Shown here: positions 18,413-27,677 of the stretch, in pieces
Layout of the letters: each line of letters starts with the position of its first letter
Numbering within the stretch: the first letter of the stretch is position 1
Assembly (NCBI RefSeq): GCF_018375725.1
Contig: NZ_JAHACR010000001.1
Location: forward strand, 55,708-119,707
Reading direction: 5' to 3'
DNA length: 64,000 nucleotides
Origin: Burkholderia sp.
GTDB taxonomy: Bacteria > Pseudomonadota > Gammaproteobacteria > Burkholderiales > Burkholderiaceae
The notes under the pieces: model-generated
What the model was told of the DNA's origin: nothing
Databases searched by the model: none
The model's input: only the letters and a program-made list of their open reading frames with translations
Position numbers and translations under genes: made by a program

Positions 18413-20023
18413 CTACGCGCCGGCTTCGTTGTCCGTCCTTGCGGTGAACTGCCAGACGAGCCAGGTCTGGAAATCCCTGTCATGCAGTTCGGGTAGCCAT
18501 TGCTGGAAAAGGTCCTGCCTCGCATTGATGAGCCACTGCTGGAAAAGGATGAGCCAAGCGGCGCGAGTTTCTCCCTCCTTGTACAGCGCTCGATCTGCTG
18601 GATTAGCCTTCAAGTGCGCCTGAATGAGGCGGTTGCGCTCGTCTTCGGGCAGTGACTGCAACCCTCTTGCTACCAACGAACGCTGGTGTGCCTTGAACTT
18701 AGCTTCCAGGGCCTCCTGCCGGCGCTGCAACTCGGTTTGCTGTTGAAGTCGACGCGCCTCTTCGAGGGCTTTTTGATCTGCTTCCTCTGTCTGAGTCTGC
18801 TCGTTCGATACATTACGAAGTATGGCGCGGAAGAACGCTTCGCGGGACTGAATCACCTCCCCTCGAGCCTTCAGCCGTGTCTCGGAGACCGCCATACGCG
18901 ACATCGCTTCTTTGACTTGCGGATGGGTATAGAGCTGGGCCAAGGTCGACATGTCCTTTTCCGTGAAACCCAGATCCGTCAGCTTTTGGATTGTGTCATC
19001 GGGCCAACCAAGGGGCAGTTCGAAAGCTTGCTGGCGCTTTTCCGTGAACTTGAAACGCAATTTGGTAACCTTACGGCCGGACTTGAACTCTTCCGCCGCA
19101 ATCGTGTGAGTCAGCGCTGGATGCGCGTTTAGCATCGCGATTGCCGGATTTAGGTAGGTTCGCTTGAACTCCCCGTATTCGCGGGCCTGCTTTTCTTTTT
19201 TCTCGCCGATGACCACGAATCGCGAGGGGCCAAGAATCAAGTCTATCCACGTCGCAAGATCCAGTATCGGGGTGACCTTGGCGTTGGTTCCTATATAGCG
19301 CCACGCATTTTGATACAGGCCGAAAGCGGCCTCGCCCGAGCCCGCGTCACGCCCGAAACTGGCCATTACTGACCAGTTGAGGTTCGCCCACATCGTCGGT
19401 TCGAGGAACCACAAAAGTACCTCCGGTTCGAAAGCAAACCGCGTAATCCCAGCCTGATTGCCGACGCCCTTGTCACGACGGATAATGAATGCTGCGATAG
19501 ACTCGTACTGCACCTTGCCATCCTCGCCGAGCACATTCCAGATGAACTGGAAGTTGAGCAGTTCTGCAAGGGTGTCGTATATCCGATCCTTATTCGTGGT
19601 CGATAGGCCTGCGAGTTCGGCCAGCCGATGAGTACGGATTTCGAAGAGGGGTGCCGCGCGATCTTCACGGATCTTTCGGATCAGCGTCTGAGCTGCTTCC
19701 CGGCCGCGTGCGCGCAAATCGAGTTGCACGGCAAGCGCAAGCGCGTCCATGAGCTTGCGGGCAGACAGTTTCAGGTTTTTGTCGCGCTGGACCGGAATAG
19801 CGTGAATAGCCGCGACAGGCTTGCGATAGGTGCCGGGGCGCTCTGGCAGGAACAGCTCGTCGGCCGAAAACAGCGGCGTCTGGGGCGTACCTGGTTCCCC
19901 GTCACGCGCGAGCACCTCATAGCTGTCGCTATCCGGGGCGTTCTCCTGCTCCAGCCACTTGAGTTCGAGTCCGGGGCCCTGCTGTTCTGGTGGAAGGTTT
20001 TGTTGGCGCGGCTTCTTTGGCAT
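18413..20023 (-). CDS. Plasmid replication initiator protein, Rep_3/RepB-like (rep1)
   Basis: A 536-residue replication initiator. The central part (about residues 75-345) carries winged-helix features of iteron-binding initiators (KLSARKLMDALALAVQ, TTNKDRIYDTLAELLNFQF, GEAAFGLYQNAWRYIGTNAKVTPILDLATWIDLILG). The C-terminal part from about 405 is a Glu/Gln/Arg-rich coiled coil and an extra helical tail. The N-terminus is Pro/Gln-rich. It reads away from an upstream cluster of iterons at 20129-20521, the usual layout for an initiator and its origin. It is much longer than typical Rep_3 proteins (about 300-400 residues), as in some Burkholderia plasmid initiators. A second, different initiator is at 24940-26277. 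Confidence 0.82.
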   Translation of the reverse strand: MPKKPRQQNLPPEQQGPGLELKWLEQENAPDSDSYEVLARDGEPGTPQTPLFSADELFLPERPGTYRKPVAAIHAIPVQRDKNLKLSARKLMDALALAVQLDLRARGREAAQTLIRKIREDRAAPLFEIRTHRLAELAGLSTTNKDRIYDTLAELLNFQFIWNVLGEDGKVQYESIAAFIIRRDKGVGNQAGITRFAFEPEVLLWFLEPTMWANLNWSVMASFGRDAGSGEAAFGLYQNAWRYIGTNAKVTPILDLATWIDLILGPSRFVVIGEKKEKQAREYGEFKRTYLNPAIAMLNAHPALTHTIAAEEFKSGRKVTKLRFKFTEKRQQAFELPLGWPDDTIQKLTDLGFTEKDMSTLAQLYTHPQVKEAMSRMAVSETRLKARGEVIQSREAFFRAILRNVSNEQTQTEEADQKALEEARRLQQQTELQRRQEALEAKFKAHQRSLVARGLQSLPEDERNRLIQAHLKANPADRALYKEGETRAAWLILFQQWLINARQDLFQQWLPELHDRDFQTWLVWQFTARTDNEAGA

Positions 20024-20128
20024 CGGTGCAGTGGTGTGGTCGCATGTTGAAATGCGTCAACATCATAGCGTCTAATGATGGTGAAGACCAGCGTTGGCCA
20101 ACCATCGTTCGAGTTATCCACCGATCTC

Positions 20129-20521
20129 CTATGCCAAAATACCATCGATTGAGCCGCTGAACATCGCGGCTATGCCAAAGTGCCATCGATGCCACGGCGG
20201 ACTTACCATCATGCCCCGGCAGGAACACCATCCCAGCTATGCCAAAATACCATCATCCCAACGTCAAAGCCTTATCTGGTAAGGCTCTGACGAGTCGGAA
20301 GTTGGGAAGTTTTGAGAATATTTGTCGGAACACAAACGTGGGTCCTGTAGAAACAACACCCACAATCCCCAAACCACCGCGCCGTCAGTCTCGACGGGGC
20401 CTTCGGACCGTGTCATACGGCTATTCTTGGGCGCGCTCCGCGATAGATGGTATAGCCGCATAGGCTATGCTCCTATGCGAGATGCGAAGTTTTCATAGCG
20501 TAAAATGGTATTTCTGCATAG
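20129..20521. repeat. oriV: Iteron cluster, probable replication origin of rep1 (oriV1)
   Basis: The 18-base motif CTATGCCAAAATACCATC occurs at 20129-20146 and 20237-20254, with CTATGCCAAAGTGCCATC at 20170-20187. Inverted copies are at 20446-20463 (CTATGCGGCTATACCATC on the minus strand) and 20504-20521 (CTATGCAGAAATACCATT). Partial ACCATC and CTATGC elements lie between. Both orientations flank a central part that ends AT-rich. The 600-base gap 20024-20627 has no gene and lies directly before rep1. Confidence 0.8.
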
Positions 20522-20627
20522 GTTCACTGTGCAATATAGGACCAGATCGCAAGGCATAGCCTGTTCTGGCTGACCGACTAGCCCCACATAGTCCTATGCT
20601 GATACACTCCAGGCTGGAACCTGGACT

Positions 20628-21152
20628 ATGTCATCTGACCTCACCGACGCGAATGCGCGCTTCCTGCTTGGCGAAGCCGTCCGGCTGCTCACGCAGTCGG
20701 GCGTGACCGGCGTTGCGCTGGCGGAATTCGTGCTCGGCTTTACGCCAATCGTGAACCAGAGGCTTGCGGCCATAGCGTCGTCTACGTCGACCGCGGGCAT
20801 GGCAGATCGGGTCACGCGGGCCGACGTGAAAGATGCGGTGAAAGAGGCATTGCAAGAAGTGGTTTCTGCGACCGGCGAGAGTCAGGAAGGCCGCGGAAAA
20901 AAACGACAACGACGCAAGTCTGTTCCAGTTCGACTCGCTGATGGCAAGCGAACCTCCCTGTGGCTGGATACCGACCTCGTCGAGCGATTCAAGCAAAAGG
21001 CCAACTCGCCGGCCGAGGCACGCCAAGTGCTGGGCGAACTGGCTGGTTCCGTACCGGCTACCGCAGAAAGCAAGTCATCATGGGTCGAGGAACAACTGAC
21101 CAAACGGTTGATGCTCCTCGAGGCCGTTCCGACTACCGCCCACGCAAACTGA
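20628..21152 (+). CDS. Hypothetical protein next to oriV1, possible DNA-binding
   Basis: A 174-residue protein that I cannot assign to a family. Residues 1-65 are helical and Ala/Leu-rich, and residues about 70-100 are charged. The C-terminal half contains SVPVRLADGKRTSLWLDTDLVERFKQKA, which looks like a ribbon-helix-helix type strand-helix pattern. It starts immediately after the inverted iterons and reads away from rep1, so a role in replication control or plasmid maintenance is plausible. This is inference from position and the RHH-like stretch. It is followed by a copy of the plasmid palindrome and a structured leader for the next gene. Confidence 0.6.
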   Translation: MSSDLTDANARFLLGEAVRLLTQSGVTGVALAEFVLGFTPIVNQRLAAIASSTSTAGMADRVTRADVKDAVKEALQEVVSATGESQEGRGKKRQRRKSVPVRLADGKRTSLWLDTDLVERFKQKANSPAEARQVLGELAGSVPATAESKSSWVEEQLTKRLMLLEAVPTTAHAN

Positions 21153-21662
21153 CGAGAATTATTTATCTGCTAAGGCATCATAGTTCCTGTCAGGAAGTAA
21201 CCCCTTGACTTTCTGGCTGCACTCAAAAACAATACGGGCATTGACGTACCGAGCAGCTGGAACTCGCACCCTTTCGAGCCCTTCCTAGAACGCAGATCCA
21301 CTCGGGGAGATCTTGGGAAAAGCTTCAAGGCCTTTCCCAAGGTTTTCTCCAAGCCCTCCTGGGTTTGCTCGCTTCCTCCGTTGCAAGCTGGATTCGGGAC
21401 ACATGCGTGCCTGGTTTTCCCGCGAGATCCATTGGATCTTGCTCGTCCCTTGGTGGACGGCTTGCTACTTCGGTAGCCTAGAAAGTCCTTCGGGATTTTC
21501 CTGTCTGACGTCGTCGTTTCTGACGGCTTGTCATCTGCAATGCCACTGCTATGGCTGTATCTCGATTTGATCGGGATGCGGCTCACGCGTGTTTTCAACC
21601 CATGCGGGGACTCGATTCCCTCGTGGGGAACGACGTCTTCGCAAGCTCCTATGGAGATTGTC
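21153..21662 (+). promoter_or_regulatory. Promoter, palindrome and long structured leader of the 21663 gene
   Basis: The palindrome TTCCTGTCAGGAA is at 21184-21196. TTGACT (21205-21210) and AACAAT (21228-21233) with a 17-base spacer make a plausible promoter. The next 430 bases contain a string of hairpins, for example CTTGGGAAA/TTTCCCAAG near 21312-21342 and GGCTACCGAAGTAGC-type pairs near 21460-21480. It ends with hairpin 21599-21627 and CTCC (21646-21649) paired with the Shine-Dalgarno GGAG (21653-21656). No protein-like ORF is seen. Confidence 0.55.
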
Positions 21663-21947
21663 ATGTCGAACGTCGTTATGTCGGAACGTGCCCTGCGTCG
21701 CCAAGCTATTTCGGAAGCCCACAGTCACCTCCTCGAGGTCGCTGGCAAGTATCCGGAGAAGCTGCTCGAGAACTTCCGCCGGTATCCGTCGCTCGTCGGC
21801 GATCTCTCATGCCTCGAAGAGGTGGTGGAGATTCTGGTGGAAAAGGGCTTTGCGAAAGAGCTGACAACGCTCTGCGACGCGCCTGGAATCGGGCGTTATG
21901 CGAGCAGCGTCATCGCTCGTCTGGTACTGATGCCGGCTCAGCCATAA
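21663..21947 (+). CDS. Small hypothetical protein behind a structured leader
   Basis: A 94-residue protein, MSNVVMSERALRRQAISEAHSHLLEVAGKYPEKLLENFRRY and on, predicted all-helical, with no membrane segment and no family I recognise. I set the start at 21663 because GGAG lies six bases upstream; the longer frame to 21528 reads through leader hairpins. It converges on the small gene 21910-22152 with a 38-base overlap. Its long leader and palindrome link it to the plasmid backbone regulon. Confidence 0.65.
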   Translation: MSNVVMSERALRRQAISEAHSHLLEVAGKYPEKLLENFRRYPSLVGDLSCLEEVVEILVEKGFAKELTTLCDAPGIGRYASSVIARLVLMPAQP

Positions 21948-22152
21948 TCAGTTCCCCTTCTGCTATCCGCGCAAGAAGCTCCGCATCTGCGGAGTCCTCT
22001 TGCGCGGCCAGCAGGTGGTAATGCCGAGCCGTTGTCTCCAGAGCTCGGTTGTATTGGGCAATGCTTGTCGGAAGCGTTGACAGCCCAGTCAGGGTTTCGA
22101 ATATCTGCCCCTCCTCTCTCGTCAATCGAATCGCACTCTTCAGCCGCAGCAT
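21910..22152 (-). CDS. Small hypothetical protein downstream of parB
   Basis: An 80-residue, Ala/Glu-rich helical protein (MLRLKSAIRLTREEGQIFETLTGL and on). A GGGGAGG box lies just upstream of the ATG on the minus strand, which supports translation. It follows parB by 75 bases in the same direction and could be the third gene of the par operon. No family is recognised. Its 3' end overlaps the convergent gene ending at 21947, so one of the two could be spurious. Confidence 0.5.
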   Translation of the reverse strand: MLRLKSAIRLTREEGQIFETLTGLSTLPTSIAQYNRALETTARHYHLLAAQEDSADAELLARIAEGELIMAEPASVPDER

Positions 22153-22227
22153 TCGCCCTCCCCTCTTCTCGTTTCCTTAGCAAGCTTGTGATCGGCCGCA
22201 ATCCGGTTGAAAACGCTTATGGGCGCC

Positions 22228-23256
22228 TTACGCGTCCGAACTACCAGCCATGAACTCCCTCACGACGGCCTCCAGCCGCTCTCCCAGTGCTTCCTGTTGC
22301 TCTTCTGAGAGACCGGTGAGCTTGAGCTCGGTGCGTCCGTCCCGAAACCGTTTCAATTGCCCGTATTCGGTGCCGTCGGCTCCTGCAAACTGGACGCGAG
22401 CGAGATAGTGAGCACGCGTCTTCCGGGACGCCTCGCCATTGTCGTTGCGGGAGTTCAGGTCTTGCAGATGCTTCGAACTCATCTCGCCGGCGAGAACCTT
22501 GTCGAGGACCTCCTCCGCGGTGTGCAATCCCTTGCGCTCGAACATCAGCGCGATGTTGTACGCATGAGTAATTCCCAGCGGCTCGTCAGCCTCGGCCATA
22601 CGGCGCAACAGCGTTTCTGGCAGTTTTTTCAGCTTCAGAATTTTCGACATGAGCGATTCGCTGATGCCGAGACTGGCTGCCAGATCATCTTGACCCGGGA
22701 ATACTCCTTCGTCGAGCAGCTTCTGGTACGCCAGCGCATCATCGAACAAACTCTGAGGCGTGCGATCCTTGTTGAGGCTGTTCGCAATCAGGAACAGGTC
22801 GCGATCGCTCAGCGTGGGGAAGACCTCGGCGTCGATGAACCCATCCGCGACGCTTTTCTTTGCCCTGAAACGATACTCGCCGTCGATGATCACGTACTTA
22901 CCAGGGAAGCGCGCGTTCTCGGTAACCTTGATTGCTTCCAACTGCCCGTCGCGTTTCATCTTTACTGCGAGCTCGTCGACCTTCTCGGGGCGGTAGAACG
23001 TACGAGGATTGTATGGATTGGAAACGAGTTCGCCCAGTGGCAACGTGAGGCGAGGCTTAACGGACGAGGTATTGCCACGGCCACCGTACGCCGGAACTGC
23101 CGGCGAAAGAGTTGAGTCGGCCCCAACTACCGGGGCAGCGCCGACCTCTTGAGCATCGAGTCTGGCGTCGACGGCGCCCCGCTCCATGTCCATACCTTTG
23201 CGGAGCGATGACACGAGACTTCTGCGTTGCGGCGGGCTTTGGTTTTGATCGCTCAT
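22228..23256 (-). CDS. parB: Plasmid partition protein ParB
   Basis: A 342-residue ParB/Spo0J-type CTPase and centromere-binding protein. The N-terminal ParB domain carries LPLGELVSNPYNPRTFYRPEKVDELAVKMKRDGQLEAIKVTENA and the DGEYRFRAKKSVADG box (the family GERR-like box as GEYR). The helix-turn-helix domain is near DDLAASLGISESLMSKILKLKKLPE, and a dimerisation region lies at the end. It begins six bases after the parA stop. The six identical palindromes upstream of parA are its probable binding sites. Confidence 0.93.
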   Translation of the reverse strand: MSDQNQSPPQRRSLVSSLRKGMDMERGAVDARLDAQEVGAAPVVGADSTLSPAVPAYGGRGNTSSVKPRLTLPLGELVSNPYNPRTFYRPEKVDELAVKMKRDGQLEAIKVTENARFPGKYVIIDGEYRFRAKKSVADGFIDAEVFPTLSDRDLFLIANSLNKDRTPQSLFDDALAYQKLLDEGVFPGQDDLAASLGISESLMSKILKLKKLPETLLRRMAEADEPLGITHAYNIALMFERKGLHTAEEVLDKVLAGEMSSKHLQDLNSRNDNGEASRKTRAHYLARVQFAGADGTEYGQLKRFRDGRTELKLTGLSEEQQEALGERLEAVVREFMAGSSDA

Positions 23257-23262
23257 ATGAAA

Positions 23263-23928
23263 TTATTCCGAAATTCCCATAATTCCCAACATTTCCATCG
23301 CGACATTCGTGATTTCCTGGCGGGCCGGCTTGGTTGCCTGCCCCTTCACGCTGAATACTGTCGCACCGAAACCGATTGCGGTCTTGTAGACCTCCCGCAA
23401 CGAAATTACGCTCTTCAATACCGGGTACGGACTGCCCTCGGAGATCACCTCGCTGACGTCCCGGTAGGACGCCCTCTTGGTGTTGACCTTGTTGAAGACG
23501 ATTCCGCATCGCTTGGGATCCGGACCAATGACCCGACGGACCAACTGAATCATCCCCTGCGTGCTCCAGGCGTCGGACGGCGAAGCATCCATTGGAATCA
23601 GAACGAAATTGGCAACCTGGAGAACATTCTCGGTATTCGGGTTGTCGACGCTTGGGGGGCAGTCGACCAACACAAGATCGTAGTCTTGTGCCATTCGACC
23701 TATCTCCCGGCCGAGTCCTTTTCCGGCGGCCGCCATATTCGTCACAACAAAAGGATATGGCTCCTCGCCGACTCCAGATGATCGCATCGACGTGTTTTGA
23801 GAATCCGCATCGACGACGAGGACGCGAGCGCTCGGATCATCATGCGCGTATGCTCCGGCCAAATTGAGCGTGATCATCGTTTTCCCAACCCCGCCCTTCT
23901 GGTTGGCGACAGCAAATACCATCCCCAT
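23263..23928 (-). CDS. parA: Plasmid partition ATPase ParA
   Basis: A 221-residue ParA of the short type without an N-terminal DNA-binding domain. It has a deviant Walker A motif KGGVGKT (residues 11-17, signature Lys11), a Walker A' VLVVDADSQNT and a Walker B LVLVDCPPS. The ATG at 23928 follows AAAGGAGGGCTGC. The frame extends upstream to 24054 but would read across the first parS site. It positions plasmid copies together with ParB. It is transcribed from the parS-bearing region. Confidence 0.94.
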   Translation of the reverse strand: MGMVFAVANQKGGVGKTMITLNLAGAYAHDDPSARVLVVDADSQNTSMRSSGVGEEPYPFVVTNMAAAGKGLGREIGRMAQDYDLVLVDCPPSVDNPNTENVLQVANFVLIPMDASPSDAWSTQGMIQLVRRVIGPDPKRCGIVFNKVNTKRASYRDVSEVISEGSPYPVLKSVISLREVYKTAIGFGATVFSVKGQATKPARQEITNVAMEMLGIMGISE

Positions 23929-24009
23929 GCAGCCCTCCTTTAAAAGATTCTTCGGAACAATATATCGCAACGATACAAAAATCAAGACAGAACGCAGGCC
24001 GACAGTCAC

Positions 24010-24562
24010 TTTCAGCGCTGAAACTGATGGACGAACGCTCCAACACCCAGGCATGTATCGAGTTTCAGCGCTGAAACTCGATACGCACGGTGAACGAAGC
24101 AGAGGCGCGGCCGGCAGCCTAGCGGCAACTGTCTACATAAAGGAAGCCGGAGAACAAATACGAGCACTAGGCTTGGTTTCAGCGCTGAAACTTGCGCCGC
24201 TTGACATCCGTAGCCGCCAGTCAAGAATTGGCTCCAAAGCATGAAACGTTCGGGTTGCTGTTGTGTCAACGGTCGGCTGAATCACACTCAGGTAGCTACG
24301 CCAAACACTTTCAACGCTGACGGCTTGGTTGAGTTGCAGCCACTGTGCATTTCAGTATCGGTCTAGTTTCAGCGCTGAAAGTTGCGTGGTCACTGAGCAA
24401 GATCCATGGGAGTGCGTTACTGCTTGGAATGCCGCGCAGTCAACATCTAAAGGGACTCAAGGGTTGCCGTGACCAAAGGCGCCACTTTCAGCGCTGAAAG
24501 TGCGGGTGCGGATTGCTTCTCTTGCTCCGGATGGGCTCGGGCGACTGGTTTCAGCGCTGAAA
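24010..24562. repeat. parS: parS centromere cluster: six perfect 14-base palindromes
   Basis: TTTCAGCGCTGAAA occurs at 24010-24023, 24063-24076, 24177-24190, 24367-24380, 24486-24499 and 24549-24562, with a degenerate copy TTTCAACGCTGA at 24309-24320. Most are extended to GTTTCAGCGCTGAAAC. They lie just upstream of parA, the standard place for a plasmid centromere. No gene is present in this 1 kb gap. Confidence 0.87.
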
Positions 24563-24939
24563 CTCTGACCCGACATGCGAAAGTGAATGGTTGCAGGCAA
24601 TAGACTCTTTTGGCCCTCTCCGACGGCCACCAAGCGAATGTCGGTGCGGCGCGTGTGGCTGTATTCGGCCTCTTCTGTCAGGAAATCATTGAAAGGCCGT
24701 TAATTGGTCGTTACTGGCCAATAGATGGCCTATCAATAACGCGGGGAGGTGGAATTTCGCTTTGTCGATCGTTGAAATAGACAAGGTGGCCGGAAAAAGG
24801 CCGAAGCTGGCCTATAACTGGCCTGGGCCTTTTCGCGACTACGATCAAATTGGGAAGGGGAGGGCAGCGGTGAACCGGGGCGAGAGCCCCCCCGGTGCGA
24901 GTGGTATTCCTTCGGAGGAGAAGGGCTACAAGGGTTGGG
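24563..24939. other. Non-coding stretch between parS and rep2 3' end
   Basis: No convincing gene. It contains TTCTGTCAGGAA at 24673-24684, a shortened copy of the plasmid palindrome. Then come repeated GGCC elements (TGGCCTAT at about 24728-24735 and 24810-24817) and a GGGGC/GCCCC hairpin near 24878-24892. A TTG-initiated frame 24762-25025 overlaps rep2 antisense and is not believed. Confidence 0.45.
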
Positions 24940-26277
24940 TTACGCTACCGCTTTGGGAAAGTGGAAGGCATACACGTCTGCGTCTGAGGGTTCGCCCCAT
25001 AGACGAAGATTCAGATAGCGGATAAATGCAGTTTTTGAGAGTTTCGATTTCTTGGCGGGATCGTAGCGCAGCTGTTCGTGTGAAGCTCGTGAGTTGTAGT
25101 CGTGTAGAACGTCAGATTGTTCATCGAGCGCCATAGCAAGAAAGGACGCCTCGGCCAGAGGATCTCGGCTGCGCATGAAGCTTTCACGAAGGGAAGCATC
25201 GGTCAACGCAGGGGCTGAGGGTTCCGTCTTGGCGACGACCGAAGGAAGAGGGACCGGCTTTGCATACCCTTTCTCCAGACTGCAGATGAAGAAGGATGCA
25301 CGATTCTTTAGAGGCTCCATGTTCGTGGCGGCGTCACGGAGAACGGTATGGTTCAGCGCCGCTCGAATGTCTCCCGGTGTGTATTCGTTGATGATCTGGG
25401 CTGCTCGGTTCGGTGTTACTCCCAGTCGAAGCACGTCCTCGAGGAGGGCCGTCACGGATGGCACGCTGCTCAACTCTTCCGGTTCGCTCTCGAGAGCTGG
25501 CCGGGCACTGTTCTTTTTCCGAACCTCGAACTGAATTTGCTCGACCACCCGTCCGTTCTTGTACTCCTTCAAGGTCACTTCGATGTCAGAGAGATCGTTC
25601 ACTTCCGCGATCGCTCGCTTGAGAATTTTCGATTTGAAGAACTTGTACTGCTGGTAGATCGAATCCGCCTCAACGATGCCGACGACGGCGTGGCGAAAGT
25701 CTTCCCAGGCCCAGCGACTCGTAAGTCCCGTGCGCTCGTAACGTTTGCACCATTCGTAGAGCGGCGCGGTGCCCATCGAACGGAATCGCTGGGAGATGGC
25801 GAGGTCGATGCGTTGCCAAATTTCCGGATTTAGGAGGACCTCTCGAAGCTTCGGGCTGAAAGAGAATTCATAGGCTCGCTGATCGACCAGGTGTGTCACA
25901 TCGGCGAGAAGGGTAGAGGCCGAGAGTCTTCTGTCTTGAGGATTTACCGTCGCGTCCCAGATCACATGGGCCTTCATCAGGCTGATGAGTTCGCCCATGA
26001 TGTACCGACGATTACTCGAATCGTTGTACCCGATGATCGGCTCAAGCTGGGACAACTGAACGACCCAACTCTGAACGCCTGGATTGCGCTGCGCGAAATA
26101 GACGCACGCGTTGAACAAGCGACGCTGCAGTACGGACAACGGCTTTTCAGGAAAGACGAAGATCGCCTCCTTAGCCTTGCGCATCGTGACTGGCGTGCTG
26201 CGCTTCTCCACAGGAACGCTTGCCTTGCTAGTTGTGACTGCCAGTTGCCTAATTGAACTTGTACTGATGTCGCTCAT
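24940..26277 (-). CDS. Second plasmid replication initiator, Rep_3/RepB-like (rep2)
   Basis: A 445-residue initiator. The N-terminal winged-helix domain is preceded by a Ser/Thr-rich leader (KAKEAIFVFPEKPLSVLQRRLFNACVYFAQ, IGYNDSSNRRYIMGELISLMKAHVIWD). The second winged helix has the family pattern YEFSFSPKLREVLLNPEIWQRIDLAISQRFRSMGTAPLYEWCKRYERTGLTSRWAWEDFR. It shows no obvious close similarity to rep1. It reads away from a gene-free kilobase with another iteron family (26567-27125). This implies a second replicon on the same molecule. The start ATG at 26277 has AGGA just upstream. Confidence 0.85.
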   Translation of the reverse strand: MSDISTSSIRQLAVTTSKASVPVEKRSTPVTMRKAKEAIFVFPEKPLSVLQRRLFNACVYFAQRNPGVQSWVVQLSQLEPIIGYNDSSNRRYIMGELISLMKAHVIWDATVNPQDRRLSASTLLADVTHLVDQRAYEFSFSPKLREVLLNPEIWQRIDLAISQRFRSMGTAPLYEWCKRYERTGLTSRWAWEDFRHAVVGIVEADSIYQQYKFFKSKILKRAIAEVNDLSDIEVTLKEYKNGRVVEQIQFEVRKKNSARPALESEPEELSSVPSVTALLEDVLRLGVTPNRAAQIINEYTPGDIRAALNHTVLRDAATNMEPLKNRASFFICSLEKGYAKPVPLPSVVAKTEPSAPALTDASLRESFMRSRDPLAEASFLAMALDEQSDVLHDYNSRASHEQLRYDPAKKSKLSKTAFIRYLNLRLWGEPSDADVYAFHFPKAVA

Positions 26278-26566
26278 TTCCTGCCGATCCCAATACCGAG
26301 TAGCGCCCAGGCGCGGAAACTCTTCTCAAAACGAAGTCCATGCGGTGCGCATGCGACGCTGTTTTCCTAGTACCGTTATCCCCTCAATGGCAACGGCAAC
26401 TTCTTGACTGGAAGCAAAAATATACGGACTGCAACACGGAGGGAAGAGGGAAAGAAACGTCCATTCGGGGGCCTATTCGTACGAAAAGGCGAATTCACCC
26501 GGTTCGCCACCATCACGGTGGAACGAAAAGCTTCCGACGGAAAGCCCTTCTGGAATCCATAAAGTT

Positions 26567-27125
26567 GGTAACCAGTTGGGTCTGAAGGTACCCTGCTCAT
26601 CCCCGCCCCGACGGATTGGTAACCGCTTTTACGGACGCGGTTGCCCGGTGTAACAGGCCTTCGATTCGCAGGTGGCAAGCGCGGTAAAAATAGTTACCTT
26701 TGCCGCCTGACTTCTTCTTGCTGAGAACTCAAGTAGTTCTCTTTCGCCCGTGCTGATTTCGTTGCAAATTTTCCACAGCATGACGGTTTTGGAACATCAC
26801 ACTCGCACCAAGAGTGCAGCCCGGCAGTAAATCCGGTTACCTGACGACCACGCATCAGCATGCTCAAGATATGTGCAACGTTTGCTCGCAGGTAACCGCT
26901 TTTACATGACGTGCCGTAAATTCGGGTACCGTGTGCTCGCAAAGATGGCAACCTGGAGCCGACGAGGTGCCGTGTGAATGGCTCCCTTTCCTGTATGACT
27001 GGTTACCTTTCCTCCCGCCATCGCCTGTCCCACACGGCACGGCGCACGCCAAACAATTAAACAAGGACTGTAATATTTTAAAGAATGTATACAAACGCGG
27101 CTCCACTCCTGTAGAACCGGTAACC
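26567..27125. repeat. oriV: Second iteron cluster, probable origin of rep2 (oriV2)
   Basis: The motif GGTAACCGCTTTTAC occurs exactly at 26891-26905 and 26618-26632. Inverted variants are at 26684-26698 (GTAAAAATAGTTACC), 26827-26841 (GTAAATCCGGTTACC) and 26916-26930 (GTAAATTCGGGTACC). Shorter GGTAACC/GGTTACC copies are at 26567-26573, 27001-27007 and 27119-27125. The whole gap 26278-27336 has no gene, and 27055-27095 is AT-rich. Position upstream of rep2 supports an origin. Confidence 0.72.
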
Positions 27126-27292
27126 TGTCGTCGGACCTTGTGGACAATTCCTGGCGAGAAGCTATTCGTCGTTGCCATTGAGTAGACCCTTCGATACCAT
27201 GAGGCCTCACACTGAGACGAAGATTCTTGTTTCAACTGACCAGCTGGGGATCCAGCCCATCCGGGAAACCGGCTTACCGACCTACGGGGCAT

Positions 27293-27336
27293 CTCACCCC
27301 CGGGGTTGAGCTGCTCCGCAACACCTTGGAGCAGAT
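27293..27336 (+). promoter_or_regulatory. Hairpin leader with sequestered Shine-Dalgarno
   Basis: A CTCACCCC/GGGGTTGAG hairpin is followed by CTGCTCC (27311-27317) paired with GGAGCAG (27328-27334). This buries the GGAG ribosome site three bases before the ATG at 27337. Confidence 0.5.
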
Positions 27337-27540
27337 ATGAAAACGTTGTTTGAATGGGCAGTCGGCCTGTTCGTGCTGTTTTGCTTCGTCGCAGGTTTTT
27401 TTGACCTGGACGAAACGCCAAAGCAGAAGCGTGCGCGGGAACAAGCAGAGTGGTACGCCGCTGAGGAAGATCGGCGCAACATCGAAGCTGATGCCACGTA
27501 CTACGCAGAGCAAAACGGGCATGATCATCACCATGTGTAA
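27337..27540 (+). CDS. Small membrane protein
   Basis: A 67-residue protein with one N-terminal hydrophobic segment (FEWAVGLFVLFCFVAGFF). A charged C-terminal part ends HDHHHV. The His/Glu-rich end could bind metal, but nothing known supports this. GGAG lies immediately upstream inside a hairpin. A terminator follows directly after the stop, so it is a one-gene unit. No family is recognised. Confidence 0.68.
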   Translation: MKTLFEWAVGLFVLFCFVAGFFDLDETPKQKRAREQAEWYAAEEDRRNIEADATYYAEQNGHDHHHV

Positions 27541-27541
27541 G

Positions 27542-27572
27542 AAGGGGAGGGGCGTAAGCTTCTCCCCTTTTT
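27542..27572 (+). terminator. Rho-independent terminator
   Basis: AAGGGGAG and CTCCCCTT arms around GGGCGTAAGCTT, followed by TTT. It ends the 27337 unit. Confidence 0.75.
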
Positions 27573-27677
27573 CTATTGGGGTTCACATGATTCGGCCGCC
27601 ACAGCGGTTGGAAAGCGGCCCTCGATGGGCTTCGTTTCGCACTGGATGGTGCGCCAAAGTCCAGAAAAAATGCGGAG

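Noticed and set aside
24010..24562. Regular repeats as a possible CRISPR array
   Set aside because: The repeats are 14-base perfect palindromes with uneven spacing and no cas genes; position before parA identifies parS.
24762..25025. Plus-strand ORF starting at TTG before rep2 3' end
   Set aside because: No ribosome site, TTG start, overlap with rep2 antisense and no family; treated as non-coding.
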